DNA of 37,316 nucleotides from Saccoglossus kowalevskii (taxonomy: Eukaryota > Hemichordata > Enteropneusta > Harrimaniidae), in NCBI RefSeq assembly GCF_000003605.2, contig NW_003123905.1:238973-276288 (forward strand). The letters are read 5' to 3'. Positions 10,382 through 21,560 of the stretch are shown piece by piece. The notes below the pieces were generated by a model. That model saw only the letters and a list, made by a program, of their open reading frames with translations, was not told the DNA's origin and did not search any database. Made by a program: the position numbers and the translations under genes. Every line of letters starts with the position of its first letter. Positions within the stretch are counted from its first letter, which is position 1.

Positions 10382-11880
10382 TAGACATATTTAATTCATT
10401 CTGCGATGAGGATTTGTTACAGGGTAAACCAAAATGCAAATTTTGTTTATCACCAGAATAAAGGGATAATAGTTTTTACTCCCACAATATGTATACAAGA
10501 TACACCAGAGGACATTTCATTTCAGCTTAAATATCATGAACTGTTTTTGATATGTATTATCATTCTGTATGAGTATGAGTATGGATAGAATTATTTGTCG
10601 TACATCTACTTTCAAATGAGCAACAAACATGAGCATATTCATATTCATTCAGCCGATTTTTCACTATGATCAATATGATCACTCAAAACATAAAAACTGT
10701 GCCGTGGTGAGTTTGTATTCTTCGTTGTTCAATCGAAATTTAAATGTTAATATGTAGAAACCATTTAGAGAAGTACACGATGTGGGTAATAACGAAATGT
10801 ACGAAGATATTTCTAATATAGACATATACTTTCTTGCAGTCATAACTATGCACATCACATGCAGCTATACAAAATTTAAAAAGAAATACAATAAAAAAAG
10901 TATTCGTGAGTCTTTTTAAGTGTGTTTAAATTGCAACTATTCAATAAAATTGACGAACACTCTTCAAAAGTAAAAATAAATAGTTCTAGAATACGTCTAA
11001 ATGGTGCATTCATGAAATCATATTATTGTACTACATACTTTCTAACACTTGTATTCAACTTAAATGATACATTGTCAAATAAAATTAAACGTTGTTGAAG
11101 TACAACTAGAAGTAGGCACAAAATATACATTGCACTACGTCGTGTACACAATAATTAGTACAGACCACATATTTAAAATATATATTTTCCTTATCTGAAA
11201 GGTGATCAAATATTCTTAAGTTTGTTAGAGTTATCCACATTGCTTGTTTGAATACATGCCGCATGTGAAGGAAGTTAGGCTCAGACAATCCCCAGTAAGT
11301 GGCATACAGAATTCCCCGAATGTGTTTTAAACATTACGTGCTCTGTCCGTTAAGGCGAATGTAGATGGCAGATCACTAAGTACATTCTCTTATATAAACA
11401 AACATTAACTAATCCCTAAATGGTAACAAAGAAATCACATCCTTATATAGATGTCAATTCAACAGCGGTGCACATGTTCTTATACCGTCGTGAATGGATG
11501 TGTAACAGCGGCGGTAACATCAGCGTATACATTGAATTCGTAGTATCCCATACAGACAGATAAACATATATTGAATTCGTCAGTGAATTCACCAAGTTAG
11601 ATTATACAAAAACATGTTTATCTTTGTAAACGTTCTCTGCACAATGGAAAGGCTGGCGTCGGATGCTCCTTGCCACCCGAACCATTATTCATTTTAATAC
11701 CTGTGAGTGTTGTATTGGTTTTTAGTTTCATACACCGAGTGCACATTCTGCCAATAAAATTTTTATTTTGTGTCTCAATATGGCAGCATCTTGAAAACTT
11801 TGAAAAGTGGATTAGAAAACATATATTATATAAATAACCATAACGATTAATATATTGTAATACTTCTAAACTTCTAAACA
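10382..11880. other. no gene seen
   Basis: AT-rich, with scattered short frames (10406-10588 plus, 11288-11106 minus) lacking domain or splice support. Two copies of an ATTGAATTCGT motif lie near 11530 and 11570. Confidence 0.55.
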
Positions 11881-12680
11881 GAAAATTGTCAGTTTATGCT
11901 GATGGCACGACCTTTTGTCTCAAAGATAGCACATCTCTTCAAATTACTATGTCAGTAATGACGAGTAATTCAGGTCTGGAGTTAAATTCATCTAAATCAA
12001 AAATTGTTCGTGTTTACCTGGGTTCAAAGCACAATAAGAAAGGTAATTTGAATTTTTGGAACAAACTTATAAAAATGAGGAAGGCAAAGCATGCCTCGCA
12101 AAACGATTTGGTGCATCACAGCCAATTTTCCGGTACCAACAATGGTGGTTAAGAAAGTTCAAAAATTATTTTTTTCAGAGAGATAAAACACCATAATAAA
12201 AACAATACTGTACTTGGTGACTATTCTGAGGGATTAGAACGGTAGATTTAGAATTAGTATACAAAATTACTGAACCTGTATGAGATCAATATAATGTAGA
12301 ATTCTAAAGCAACGTGGGCCATTCCTAAATAATTTTACGAGAAGATATTGGGCTTAAATTTGTTGTTAAATTGTAACTATTACGTTGATTTTCTTCCAGT
12401 CAACATTCCAATATATTATAAAAAGAAACTTTCAATATCAAATCTTACATCGCGTCAATACTACAAATATTTTGTTTTAAAAGCAATAGGATTGTTGGCA
12501 ATGATAAGTGTAATAACTGTAAAAAGAACAGAACATATTTGCTCTGGAATTGTAGCGAGACGCAACAATTCAGAAAATTATTCCTCGTCTTTAATGCAGA
12601 CAACAAAACAACATTATGCATGATGATGATATATTATTCTAACAGGAACCAGTCATATTTATCGTTATTCTGATAATTAT
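11880..12680 (+). pseudogene. second LINE ORF2 fragment (RT core to C-terminus)
   Basis: Opens with LSVYADGTTFCLKDSTSLQI, the YADD catalytic block with the second Asp changed to Gly, then GLELNSSKSKI. Frame-shifted remnants continue through a LLLNCNYYVDFLPVNIP segment near 12350. The end has a C-x2-C (KCNNCKK) followed by LLWNCSETQQFRKLF and YYSN near 12510-12640, the zinc-knuckle-like C-terminus of Tx1/L1-type ORF2. It retains the C-terminal part that the 5250-9289 copy lacks. Both endonuclease and most RT are missing. Decayed beyond function. Confidence 0.7.
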
Positions 12681-12819
12681 AATCATACATAGGTATTGCA
12701 TGGGGTAGGCATTTAATATACTTGAATTCGCTCAACAGTTTTGTCTAAATTTGAAAATGTTGTCTTAATACATATATGTCTTATTCGTAAGACAGGAATA
12801 TGAATATCTATCCTCCGGT

Positions 12820-13160
12820 GGACATCCGGGCATTTTCACCTCATGGCAACCATCACGGTGAAAATGAAGGCTGAAAACTCTCAGAAAACTGTACTTTGGG
12901 ATGGTTGTTGAGACTCTGCTGAACAGTGTGATAGGATTCCCCTATGTGTGCAACACGTATACATTCGGTTATATATGATAACTTCAAAGTTGAGTTTGTT
13001 ATGTTTCCTCGACTATAGCCTTTTTCACCGGTTTTTCGACCGGCGTTTTCCAGCAGCTCGCGCAGAGCCCATAAAAATACATCGTACAGTTGTGCGCGTC
13101 TTCGAGCAACATATAGCGTCCTGTGACGTTGCCCCGCCCCGAGAATATGCATGTATTACC
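12820..13160. promoter_or_regulatory. GC-richer island with GC box and CRE-like site
   Basis: Unusually GC-rich for the window. A GC box GCCCCGCCCC lies at 13131-13140 next to a TGACGTT CRE-like site (13124-13130), and a small hairpin CCGGT-TTTTCG-ACCGG lies near 13027-13045. A 99-codon minus frame (13152-12853) spans it but shows no family resemblance. It might be a promoter or first-exon region; only base composition and motifs support this. Confidence 0.3.
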
Positions 13161-13264
13161 ACTCATCGCAATTCAATTACGTCATTCACATATTCCCAAT
13201 TAACGATTCACTAAAATACAAATAGTAAGTATATTAAATATTTCATGATTTCACAGATTGCTAT

Positions 13265-13329
13265 TTGGATTATTGGTGAAAATACATACAACCTGTTGCA
13301 AGAAGAAGTCATGGCATAATACTGATGGC
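13265..13329 (+). repeat. 65-bp direct repeat, copy 1
   Basis: Matches 13896-13960 with three mismatches, core ATTATTGGTGAAAATACATA. Spacing is 631 bp. Probably copies of a dispersed family or ends of an unrecognised insertion. Confidence 0.9.
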
Positions 13330-13895
13330 ATTGAATAGTTTACAAAAACAAATGGCAGGCATATGCGTAATATTAATGTACACGATTCCCGATGGCAATT
13401 GAAATCTCAGTTCAATCTGTTAAAATACAATTTCTCATTTTGAAACGTTAATTAACTTTTAATAATGAGATATTGTTTTCATTTCTTGTATTTCAGTGAT
13501 TTTATTTTCAACCACATTGACACTGGTCATATATAACTTCATGAATATACTTTTTCATTTAAATTCCTGAAAGTTACTTAGTCACGAGTTACAGTGAATA
13601 GCAGTATCTCTATTATTGCCATATTGCTATAGTGTTGACGTGAAAACGTTTGGCGATCTGCTCCGCTAAAAAGAATTTTTTTCGAGCGTTGCCATGGATA
13701 ATGGTAGACAGATGTTTTCCAAAGAATGAAGACCACAGACAAGAATGTGTTTTGACGCCAATACTCTTTGCATTAAACATTAATGTTAAAATCATACATA
13801 TACCCAACAAGTTTTGGAAACTTGGAAACTTGGAAAATGACCATTAATAAAGTCACAAGTTGCAATAGTAAATAAGAGAATTGTCTAACTGATTG

Positions 13896-13960
13896 TTGGA
13901 TTATTGGTGAAAATACATACAACCTGTTGCAAGATGAAGTCATGACATAATACTGCTGGC
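13896..13960 (+). repeat. 65-bp direct repeat, copy 2
   Basis: Second copy of the 13265-13329 sequence in the same orientation. The 566 bp between the copies has no coding I can recognise. Confidence 0.9.
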
Positions 13961-14630
13961 TATAAACTAATAAAAGAATTATCTAATACATGTAGATTTA
14001 AAGTTCACTAAAAGTGTATGGGGTGTTAAGCTCTACTGTCTGTAGTATGTGTTTGCATTGTCCCGCCCAATCAATCGATCACGTAATGGCGTCAGCTCAT
14101 GGTTCATTGTATCGGGAATCTGTCATGTATGTCTCAAGCTGTCATTATTTTTGATGAATAGCCCCGGTGAGTATTGTGATACTCTCGGGCTGTTGAGGTA
14201 AGATTAGAGACCACATGTTGTTTACGGAACAGTCTTACTAATGTCATACTCTTTGGACATTCATAACAGGAACTTGTCCCCATAGTAATATGTACAAAAT
14301 GCAAAATATTTAGCACTTTACTAGTGTGAAGACAGTCTTTCATCATTCGCAAATATGCAAAAACAAAATCCATAATATGCCACAAAACCTGGGTGTCATC
14401 AAATAAAAACTCTATCAAGGTATCTGACAAATTTCACAGTGACAGGTTTTAAGGAAATTTAAGGCAAGGTCCTACACACTTGGTTTTGAATATGAAAAAA
14501 GGAAATGAAAAAATAATACTTCTGAAGACACCTAGCACTTGCTCATGGTGTACGGACGAAGATGAAACCTTGGAGGTCCGTGGCTAATGACAGCCAAATG
14601 AATTTCTAATATTTTCTGGAATATAACATT
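13961..14630. other. no gene seen
   Basis: A 98-codon minus frame (14430-14134) is open but resembles nothing known to me and has no splice context. Otherwise featureless. Confidence 0.5.
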
Positions 14631-14920
14631 TTCATTTATTGAAGCGCTAGGAGGGGGGGGGGCGTTTCGGTTATTTGGACATTTTCAGTCAACGGCGAGC
14701 ACGAAAATAAATGAGACAAGCGCAAGCTACAATCTTACTAGTCAGTTGTGCGCCCACGCTTCATTTACATAATGGCCAAGGGTACACACCAGCGATGTAC
14801 ACTATATGTACTTTTTATAATATTAATCTGTTATTATTAATGAATATTGTGTATTAAAGTAATAAGAGTGAATAAATTGCGAACGTCGGGACAGGGAGTA
14901 TGGAGTGCCGTTAGGTACGA

Positions 14921-15328
14921 CCGACTGTCCGGTTCTGCAATTCACTGGTAAGATTTCTTACCAGATCCGGGTACTTTCACGTGCAAATGAATAGTCACGC
15001 ATTTGTCTATCATTTTATCGCGGCCAATTGTGAAAAGGGTCAGGGATGGCTGGCTACTAACATGGCCCACGACTTACGCGAAGTTTGTTTTGACTGTACT
15101 ATACGCGATCGTGACACTTTCCACAGCAGTTGTTGATATGATACAACAAATTTTGAAGAATGCATTATAAAAGTGCTGGAACGTTTAGACTACCATGATA
15201 TTTCTTGCAAAGAATACCAGCGATACACTATCGCAAACTACACAGAGGGGAGAGATGCATTCGTCTTGTCAAAACGAACTCGTTTCGACGAAACCAGAGA
15301 TCCCCACTTTCAGTTGCCATTCTCTTAG
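14921..15328 (+). pseudogene. possible helicase-like coding remnant
   Basis: One frame is open from about 14921 to 15133, has a single TGA at 15134-15136, and is open again to a TAG at 15326-15328 (about 135 codons). The second part reads NFEECIIKVLERLDYHDISC, KEYQRYTIANYTEGRDAFVL and then SKRTRFDE. The layout Q...I..F..G.D.FV followed by a spoiled T-x-x-x-x-x-T resembles the Q-motif and Walker A region of RecQ-like helicases found in invertebrate repeats, but the GKS/T residues are absent. The similarity is by eye and tentative. The remnant lies inside the inverted-repeat-bounded element. Confidence 0.35.
14945..14964. repeat. perfect 8-bp stem hairpin
   Basis: CTGGTAAG-ATTT-CTTACCAG. Lies within the coding remnant of the inverted-repeat element. 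Confidence 0.9.
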
Positions 15329-15796
15329 TCTAAGGAAAATGCCTGCGACCTTTCTAATAACTCTCGCTTAGTTTGTTGAAATTTCTTCCTGAACTCATCC
15401 ATGTTTTTATGCAGAGTCGACTCTCTCAGTCCACATTTTCTGCACGCATACAAACTGACAAGATGTAGATCGATTGTCACTGCCACAACATATTCGATTT
15501 CTTCTCATGTCGTAGTTCTATTGATTCTACGAAACAGTCTCTTCCGGTTTTCTATATTTATATTTGACTGCCACAAACAATGCACGTTGTTTCCTTGGTT
15601 CTAGGCGATTTTATGTTGTTTTTTTCTATTTTGGTTGGAGTGACTGTATTCATTGTGTCCATACTAACGTGAACAACCAACGCATTCAAGGGGTCATTTA
15701 AAATAAATTTGCATACATTATGTTAATATAATTTATTTCGTGACGTTAGCATCAGCTATGAATTATTCATATCAACTAGAAACCTGCAGAAAGGGA

Positions 15797-15908
15797 CAGT
15801 CTCTCGGGACTAAAGTTCCTCGCGGGAAATGGTTTGCATTTCCCATCAAACTCCTTCGGCGTTCGCGTGTCTAGAAAACACAATTACTTTCGGCCCGAGG
15901 ACTGTCGA
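15797..15908. repeat. nested inverted repeats
   Basis: An outer pair GACAGTCTCTCGGG (15797-15810) and CCCGAGGACTGTC (about 15896-15908) encloses a perfect inner hairpin GGGAAATG-GTTTG-CATTTCCC (about 15833-15854). The arrangement looks like a foldback element or a structured transposon end. Confidence 0.7.
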
Positions 15909-16030
15909 CAGACTAATTTTGAGGCAACGCGTAGAGATTTTTAAATACCTAAATATCAGAAATAACGAATACAAACACTGACGTCGTTTCCACGAGGAGA
16001 ATCAATCGGCCATCAATCAACCGATTGCTT

Positions 16031-16355
16031 GTTCATCACGTTCTATATTACAGCTACACCATTTGTTGAAAATGTTTTCGCTGTCGTTGGTCGTCACGTG
16101 GCTATATTCTAGCCATGTCATTTGTTGTTCACTGTAGTTGGTCGTCACGTGGCTATATTCTAGCCATGTCATTTGTTGTTCACTGTCGTTGGTCGTCACG
16201 TGGCTATATTCTAGCCATGTCATTTGTTGAAAATGTTTTCGCTGTCGTTGGTCGTCACGTGGCTATATTCTAGCCATGTCATTTGTTGAAAATGTTTTCG
16301 CTGTCGTTGGTCGTCACGTGGCTATATTCTAGCCATGTCATTTGTTGTTCACTGT
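16031..16355. repeat. two-variant 51/59-bp tandem repeat with CACGTG core
   Basis: Five good copies carry CACGTG at 16095, 16146, 16197, 16256 and 16315; a degenerate copy precedes at 16037. Spacing is 51, 51, 59, 59, from two alternative linkers (TTCACTG versus AAAATGTTTTCGCTG) joined to one shared core, GTCGTTGGTCGTCACGTGGC then TATATTCTAGCCATGTCATTTGTTG. Each core contains an E-box palindrome beside a TGGCTA-TATTC-TAGCCA hairpin. On the minus strand, part of it reads as repeated MTWLEYSHVTTN, but the stops in the 59-bp variant argue against coding. Confidence 0.95.
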
Positions 16356-16602
16356 CATTATTATTCAAAAGTGTTACTCATTTTCGAAATTGTACTTCAG
16401 TCTTTGAATGTGTTGATTGATATAATATTTAGGGGTTGGCGTCGGATCGTACAACGTTTTAGTCCCTTAATTTTGTTTACAGCTCCATTTCCAGTGCGTA
16501 TACATCAAAGTTATTAAAGCTGAGGGTGCGTTGTTTCGCTCGCCGTCGACTGAAAATGTAAAAATAACCGAAAAGGTCCGCTAGCGATTCAATTAAATGA
16601 AA

Positions 16603-17332
16603 NNNNNNNNNNNNNNNNNNNNNNNNNNNNNNNNNNNNNNNNNNNNNNNNNNNNNNNNNNNNNNNNNNNNNNNNNNNNNNNNNNNNNNNNNNNNNNNNNN
16701 NNNNNNNNNNNNNNNNNNNNNNNNNNNNNNNNNNNNNNNNNNNNNNNNNNNNNNNNNNNNNNNNNNNNNNNNNNNNNNNNNNNNNNNNNNNNNNNNNNNN
16801 NNNNNNNNNNNNNNNNNNNNNNNNNNNNNNNNNNNNNNNNNNNNNNNNNNNNNNNNNNNNNNNNNNNNNNNNNNNNNNNNNNNNNNNNNNNNNNNNNNNN
16901 NNNNNNNNNNNNNNNNNNNNNNNNNNNNNNNNNNNNNNNNNNNNNNNNNNNNNNNNNNNNNNNNNNNNNNNNNNNNNNNNNNNNNNNNNNNNNNNNNNNN
17001 NNNNNNNNNNNNNNNNNNNNNNNNNNNNNNNNNNNNNNNNNNNNNNNNNNNNNNNNNNNNNNNNNNNNNNNNNNNNNNNNNNNNNNNNNNNNNNNNNNNN
17101 NNNNNNNNNNNNNNNNNNNNNNNNNNNNNNNNNNNNNNNNNNNNNNNNNNNNNNNNNNNNNNNNNNNNNNNNNNNNNNNNNNNNNNNNNNNNNNNNNNNN
17201 NNNNNNNNNNNNNNNNNNNNNNNNNNNNNNNNNNNNNNNNNNNNNNNNNNNNNNNNNNNNNNNNNNNNNNNNNNNNNNNNNNNNNNNNNNNNNNNNNNNN
17301 NNNNNNNNNNNNNNNNNNNNNNNNNNNNNNNN
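16603..17332. other. assembly gap (730 N)
   Basis: Unresolved bases. The gap begins inside the right arm of an inverted repeat and just after a tandem array, both typical causes of assembly failure. Frames through it are meaningless. Confidence 1.
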
Positions 17333-18330
17333 ACTAGATATAAATTTACAGATTTCTTTATTCAAAAATAATTTTGTCGTTATCAGAGCTCAGCAGATAT
17401 TATAGATTTGAAGTTGAAGTGTGCGATACCAAATCAACATTTGTAGTTATATTCTTCCTAATTTAACTCAATGTTTCTCTTTTATAAGCAGAGGAAAAAT
17501 GAGATACCTATTCCCAAAGAAGCATGTACTGCCCTCGTCAGCAGTGATTCTGGTTAATAATACTGTTTACCGATCAGTTCGATTCGACCACTAATTTGGA
17601 AAGACAATTCAGTGCATTCCTATGTTATATACCTACTTACGTTTGCAGCTATCTCGTCTAGAGAATGTTAGCATTACGTAATATGCCATCTACATAAAAG
17701 ATATATGCACCAGCGTAATGCACGGTATATAAAGAAAGAATAGTCTGGCACTGCGTGGCAAATAAATAAATTGAACAGATGAAATGTTATGTACATAAAA
17801 TTTATCTTAATATTTATCTTACTGCTTCAATAAAATTTGATTTTAACATATATAAATCAAGGTGTAGGTAACATATCAATTTGCTTTTAATAGCAAGGTA
17901 AATTATAAACGACTCGAAGCTATTTATTAATTTTTTAAAGCTATTAGTTTTTATTTTACCTACTAGTGTCAAATCATTATTGGTTAATGTAAATGTTAAT
18001 TAGAAGCTAATTATGACAGAATATTTGGACGTTTCATGTATTTACACAGATGAGGAAGCATGCATGTCTCTAGGATTTCCATAAAAAGGTGATACACTTT
18101 ATTATATTTTTTTTCTATAAAATATAGAATTTTGAGACACTAATATTTGTAAGTGTATCCCAGCTCAAGTCTGCAAGTCGGATGCAATCAACTAACTTCA
18201 TAACCAGATCTCTTCTAACTGTTGCCTATGTTACTGATATATGAGTAGTTTTTTTTAGTTAATTTTCTTGTGCCGGGCGACAGTTCTGGACATTTAGTGT
18301 CACTCTGGATACTGAGTGTCACTGGACATT
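17333..18330. other. no gene seen
   Basis: AT-rich sequence after the gap. A strong GTAAGT donor on the minus strand at about 17640 has no convincing exon behind it. Confidence 0.5.
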
Positions 18331-18514
18331 GGAGTATCACAAATTGCAAGTGCTAGTGCTAACACATTTTGCCACAGAAACCGTATTTATGTTTGAGGCT
18401 ACATGATAGGGCTGTGCGACCATCTCTTTGTCAAATGACAATTGTAATGCGAACATAAGCCTTTGTTGAGTCTGTGGCACACTCACCAAGGGTAGGGGTC
18501 GATCCTTTGATGTC

Positions 18515-18583
18515 AGCCTAGCAGGATTTGAACTTGGTTCTCGATCATGAGTCTGATGGAACAACTACTATGCTACCAGTGAC
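18515..18583 (-). mobile_element. tRNA-derived SINE head
   Basis: On the minus strand this reads like a tRNA: A-box-like TAGCATAGTAGTT (18575-18563), an anticodon loop CTCATGA with CAT, and a B box AGTTCAAATCC (18534-18524), at tRNA-like spacing. The sequence TCAGACTCATGATC resembles the anticodon arm of tRNA-Met. The acceptor stem does not pair properly, so it is not a functional tRNA. The body probably continues to about 18330. Target duplications were not identified. Confidence 0.65.
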
Positions 18584-19099
18584 CGGTTAAACAATTTGAG
18601 TAGTTTGCAAACACCAATTTTATGGTTCTCATTTTGAACTATTAATTGATCATAGTATATTACAAAGGAAGATGGCGCGTTGTAGTTTTCCCGAGTTTTC
18701 GATGCTCATCAAAGCTGTCCGATTTGTTTTGTTTTAAGAATGGGTACTTTGATTTGCTGTTGAAATTCTGAAGTAAAAAAACACACAGATGCACTTCGCA
18801 TGTTATTAAAAGATGGTCAAATGACATTTGTTATCGGGAATGGGTGCTGTATTTACACGGGTTATTATATAGGGGTGAGCTGCACTCTGCCACAAATACT
18901 TTCACATAGAGATTGCAATGGAAACTATACAATTGGCGTTGACTGGCAGAATGAGAAACAAAACTACACAGCATACACACTGACGAAACATACAACTTAC
19001 AAAAGCATAGCATATTCAAAAGCAATATAAATGAATATATTTTAAATAACACTCATGTAGTTATATGTTTATAGTTTATATTTACATAGGTAAAAGTAC
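18584..19099. other. no gene seen
   Basis: Overlapping open frames on both strands (18800-19052) have no domain. No repeat recognised. Confidence 0.5.
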
Positions 19100-19132
19100 C
19101 TTTCGGGTTACTTATACGAGCTTCAATGTCAT
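19100..19132 (-). CDS. candidate micro-exon (33 nt), unit 1
   Basis: Follows a pyrimidine-rich acceptor (CCCTCTAG) and precedes GTACTT. In phase 1 it encodes DIEARISNPK plus junction codons, with no stop, and ends in G like the other micro-exons. The donor is weak, and the conserved intron block is not visible. If real, it is the most 3' exon seen for unit 1. Confidence 0.3.
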
Positions 19133-19908
19133 CTAGAGGGCATTTTGGAGACAAAGATAGTAAAAAAATAGCATAACAAATCATTGCTTTTTTTCTCACT
19201 TAAATAATTATTAATCACCATATAAAAAGAATGTATATTTATGTTATGTTTATTAAACTACTTTATGCAAATGATTTTTCATTTCAGTATGTAGTAACTC
19301 CATATTCTAACCATATATTCCTGTGTGGAAAAAATGGGTAAATGGTATTATAATTTTTTTTAAATAAACCACACCAAAAATATAGTGGATATGGTTATTC
19401 TTGAATGTCAATATTGCTACGACGGCTGCAAAACACACGTAGTCGTTGTACATATCTCAAAGTCACTGTTTATAGATGTTTTCTTACCAAACACAAATAG
19501 CTATAACCATGACCTACTCATTTGCCATCCTAAGAACAAATATAGATATAATGAATGTATATGATTTCATAAATAGCCCGAATTCCTTGCATGTATTCGA
19601 ACAGATCGTGTGATAAAGTACAACCCACCAATTAAATTTGTTGCAGCCCTGTCTATACCTACTCACTGTTGACTATGATTGTGTGGTTTTTTTAACTTAA
19701 TGATCGTTGTCTGATATATTTTATCAACTACAAGCTAATTATGCCTTTTGACACATATTAACATACTTGGCATAATGGACGTTGATGTTTGTATATACTT
19801 TACTCATTGATATGTATATGTATGTATTGTATATTGCTTATCTATTGTTTGTCAATTACTATAGTATTTTGTGTTTTATATGAATCATGCTCGATGACGT
19901 ATAGACAG

Positions 19909-19935
19909 AAAAATAATAATAATAATAATAATAAG
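19909..19935. repeat. (AAT)n microsatellite
   Basis: About nine AAT units, immediately downstream (minus sense) of the 19990-19961 micro-exon. Confidence 0.95.
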
Positions 19936-19960
19936 TTAAATTAATAGTACTCAAATTTAC

Positions 19961-19990
19961 CACTTGATAATGACGGCCGCTGTCTCTTTT
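19961..19990 (-). CDS. micro-exon a (30 nt), unit 1
   Basis: Acceptor AG at 19992-19991 (context TATAGAGTCAG) and donor GTAAAT at 19960-19955. Symmetric phase 1, open: KRQRPSLSS with split codons at both ends. Upstream on the minus strand is the duplicated intron block with a CTAAT branch-like motif then TTGGTGCATATTTCC. Basic and serine-rich, as expected of a secreted short segment. Confidence 0.6.
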
Positions 19991-20516
19991 CTGACTCTAT
20001 AATTAGGAAATATGCACCAATCATTAGATAGGATAGACAGTTGTTATTTGAACAACCCTCGCTATGTGTTTTAAACGACAGGAGCATTGCATGTTTTCTG
20101 TAATTATGTTGATATCGTGGATAATTGCAATAAGATATAGCATGACAGTAGTGCGGAGTTATGCTTCCACTGTCCGCGTATATTAATCAAAGCATGAATC
20201 ATCGCCATTTAATTGTCATAGGCGCGAGAATATTCTGGTCATGGCACAGTATTTGTTACTACAGTTGCTCATACTGTGTCAGCGTGTGCAAAAATGAGAA
20301 TCAATGTACGTTGAACTAATCTTCAAATATGTCATAACAAATCTTCCATTGCTCTCGAGTTATCAACAGTTATATCATGTACATATTGATGTATGTTTAT
20401 ATTTAGTCGATTCAAATGTATTTCGTGTTTTTCATACAGATTACAATTATCATCATGCTATGGAAGTGGATAATATATGCAAAATGATATTTTAAATTAA
20501 TGTTGCTCAGACTTAC

Positions 20517-20540
20517 CTCGTCCCGGTGCCCACCCTTCCT
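20517..20540 (-). CDS. micro-exon b (24 nt), unit 1
   Basis: Acceptor context TTGTTGTGACAG, donor GTAAGT (20516-20511). Symmetric phase 1: EGWAPGR plus split codons. It is paired with micro-exon c: the 31 bp downstream (plus 20486-20516 versus 22262-22292) differ at 2 positions, but the 24 exon bases differ at 7, giving EGWAPGR versus EGWVQEQ. The intron block upstream carries a CTAAC branch-like motif and TTGGTGCACATTCTC. Confidence 0.7.
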
Positions 20541-20879
20541 CTGTCACAACAATTAAACAAGAGAATGTGCACCAAGTGTTAGATTGGATAGACAATTGTT
20601 ATTTAAACAAGTCTTGCTATGTTCGTTAAACGGTGGAAGAGTTGCATATGTTCTGTAATTATGTTGATATCATAGATGAGTGTAATAAATCATAATAGCG
20701 TGACAGTGGTGTGACTATGTTTCAATCATAGCCATGTGTTATTTGTCCTGGCAAAATATTTGTTACTAGAATTGATTTTGCAAACGTGTATACAAACGTA
20801 AATCAAATCATACAATGAGAACCGTTGCAGTTAGTACGTATGTATGCAGTGTGTTTATGTTCGTTGCTATGATATGTCA

Positions 20880-21560
20880 AGAATTATATGAAAATTGATG
20901 AAACTTTATTTTGTATGCATAGATGCTTTGAGCTAATGCGCAGTTTTGATTAAGTTTTGGTTTTACATATTAATTACCTACTTTGCATGATAATTATCCA
21001 ATGTTTAGCTATTCCATTGTTGTTCCACTGATACCTAAAGATCCACGTGCACTCATTGTTTTATGATAAAAATTGGAACCTAGATGCTCTAGATTTATAC
21101 ATTTATTTGGTTAATTTTGGGTGAAAGTCCATGCATATTAATTATCTAATTGTATAAGAACTTTTTATTTTTGGCTTTTCGTCTGATATCTCAAGTAGTA
21201 ATCGACGTAATTTGCATAATTAGTCAAGTGTCAGCTTTTTGCTGATATTTCAAGCATATCAGTACATTTCAATGAAGTTTAGATGTTCTATGACTATGCA
21301 CAGATCTGGGGGGATTCTGACATATAAATTAAAAACTTGCTTAATTAGACAATTTTCGGTTTTTACATTGATATCTCCCATTGCAATGAAACGTGGTACA
21401 TAAATGGTCTGTGACATTGTGTTACATCAAATCTGTTCATATGAATTACCTAATTTACATAATAATTATAGTTCAGCTTTTACATCAATATTTCAAGTAC
21501 GTATCTTATTTCGATAAATGTTGGTACATAAATACTCAAAGAAAAAGCGACAAATTAGTT
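20880..21560. repeat. degenerate tandem copies of an AT-rich element
   Basis: Several imperfect copies of a unit containing TTTGCATAATTA (near 20982, 21212 and 21450) and TTTCAATGAAACTTGGTACA variants (near 20891, 21266, 21381 and 21505). A related copy lies at about 32900-33070 in unit 2. It fills the large intron between micro-exons b and c. No coding. Confidence 0.6.

Larger units (their letters stand above)
14631..16602. mobile_element. element bounded by long inverted repeats, right end in gap
   Basis: The left arm (14631-14700) and right arm (about 16539-16602) are inverted copies about 65-70 bp long, sharing TTTCGGTTATTT, ACATTTTCAGTC and ACGGCGAGC, with a G-run expansion in the left arm (14650-14663). 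The match still holds at the last base before the N run, so the true right end and any target duplication lie in the gap. The interior is more GC-rich than its surroundings. It contains a broken coding remnant, nested hairpins and a tandem repeat. This is probably a non-autonomous or decayed DNA transposon; the superfamily cannot be named. Confidence 0.65.

Noticed and set aside
12853-13152. 99-codon minus-strand gene
   Set aside because: Open mainly because the stretch is GC-rich; no family resemblance, and it overlaps another open frame on the opposite strand.
16017-16223. Repeat protein MTWLEYSHVTTN on the minus strand
   Set aside because: The frame follows the 51-bp copies by chance (51 is divisible by 3) and is lost in the 59-bp copies.
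16589-17365. Long open frames on both strands
   Set aside because: They consist of unresolved N bases in the assembly gap.
18515-18583. Functional tRNA-Met gene
   Set aside because: Boxes and anticodon are tRNA-like but the acceptor stem does not pair; better explained as a SINE head.
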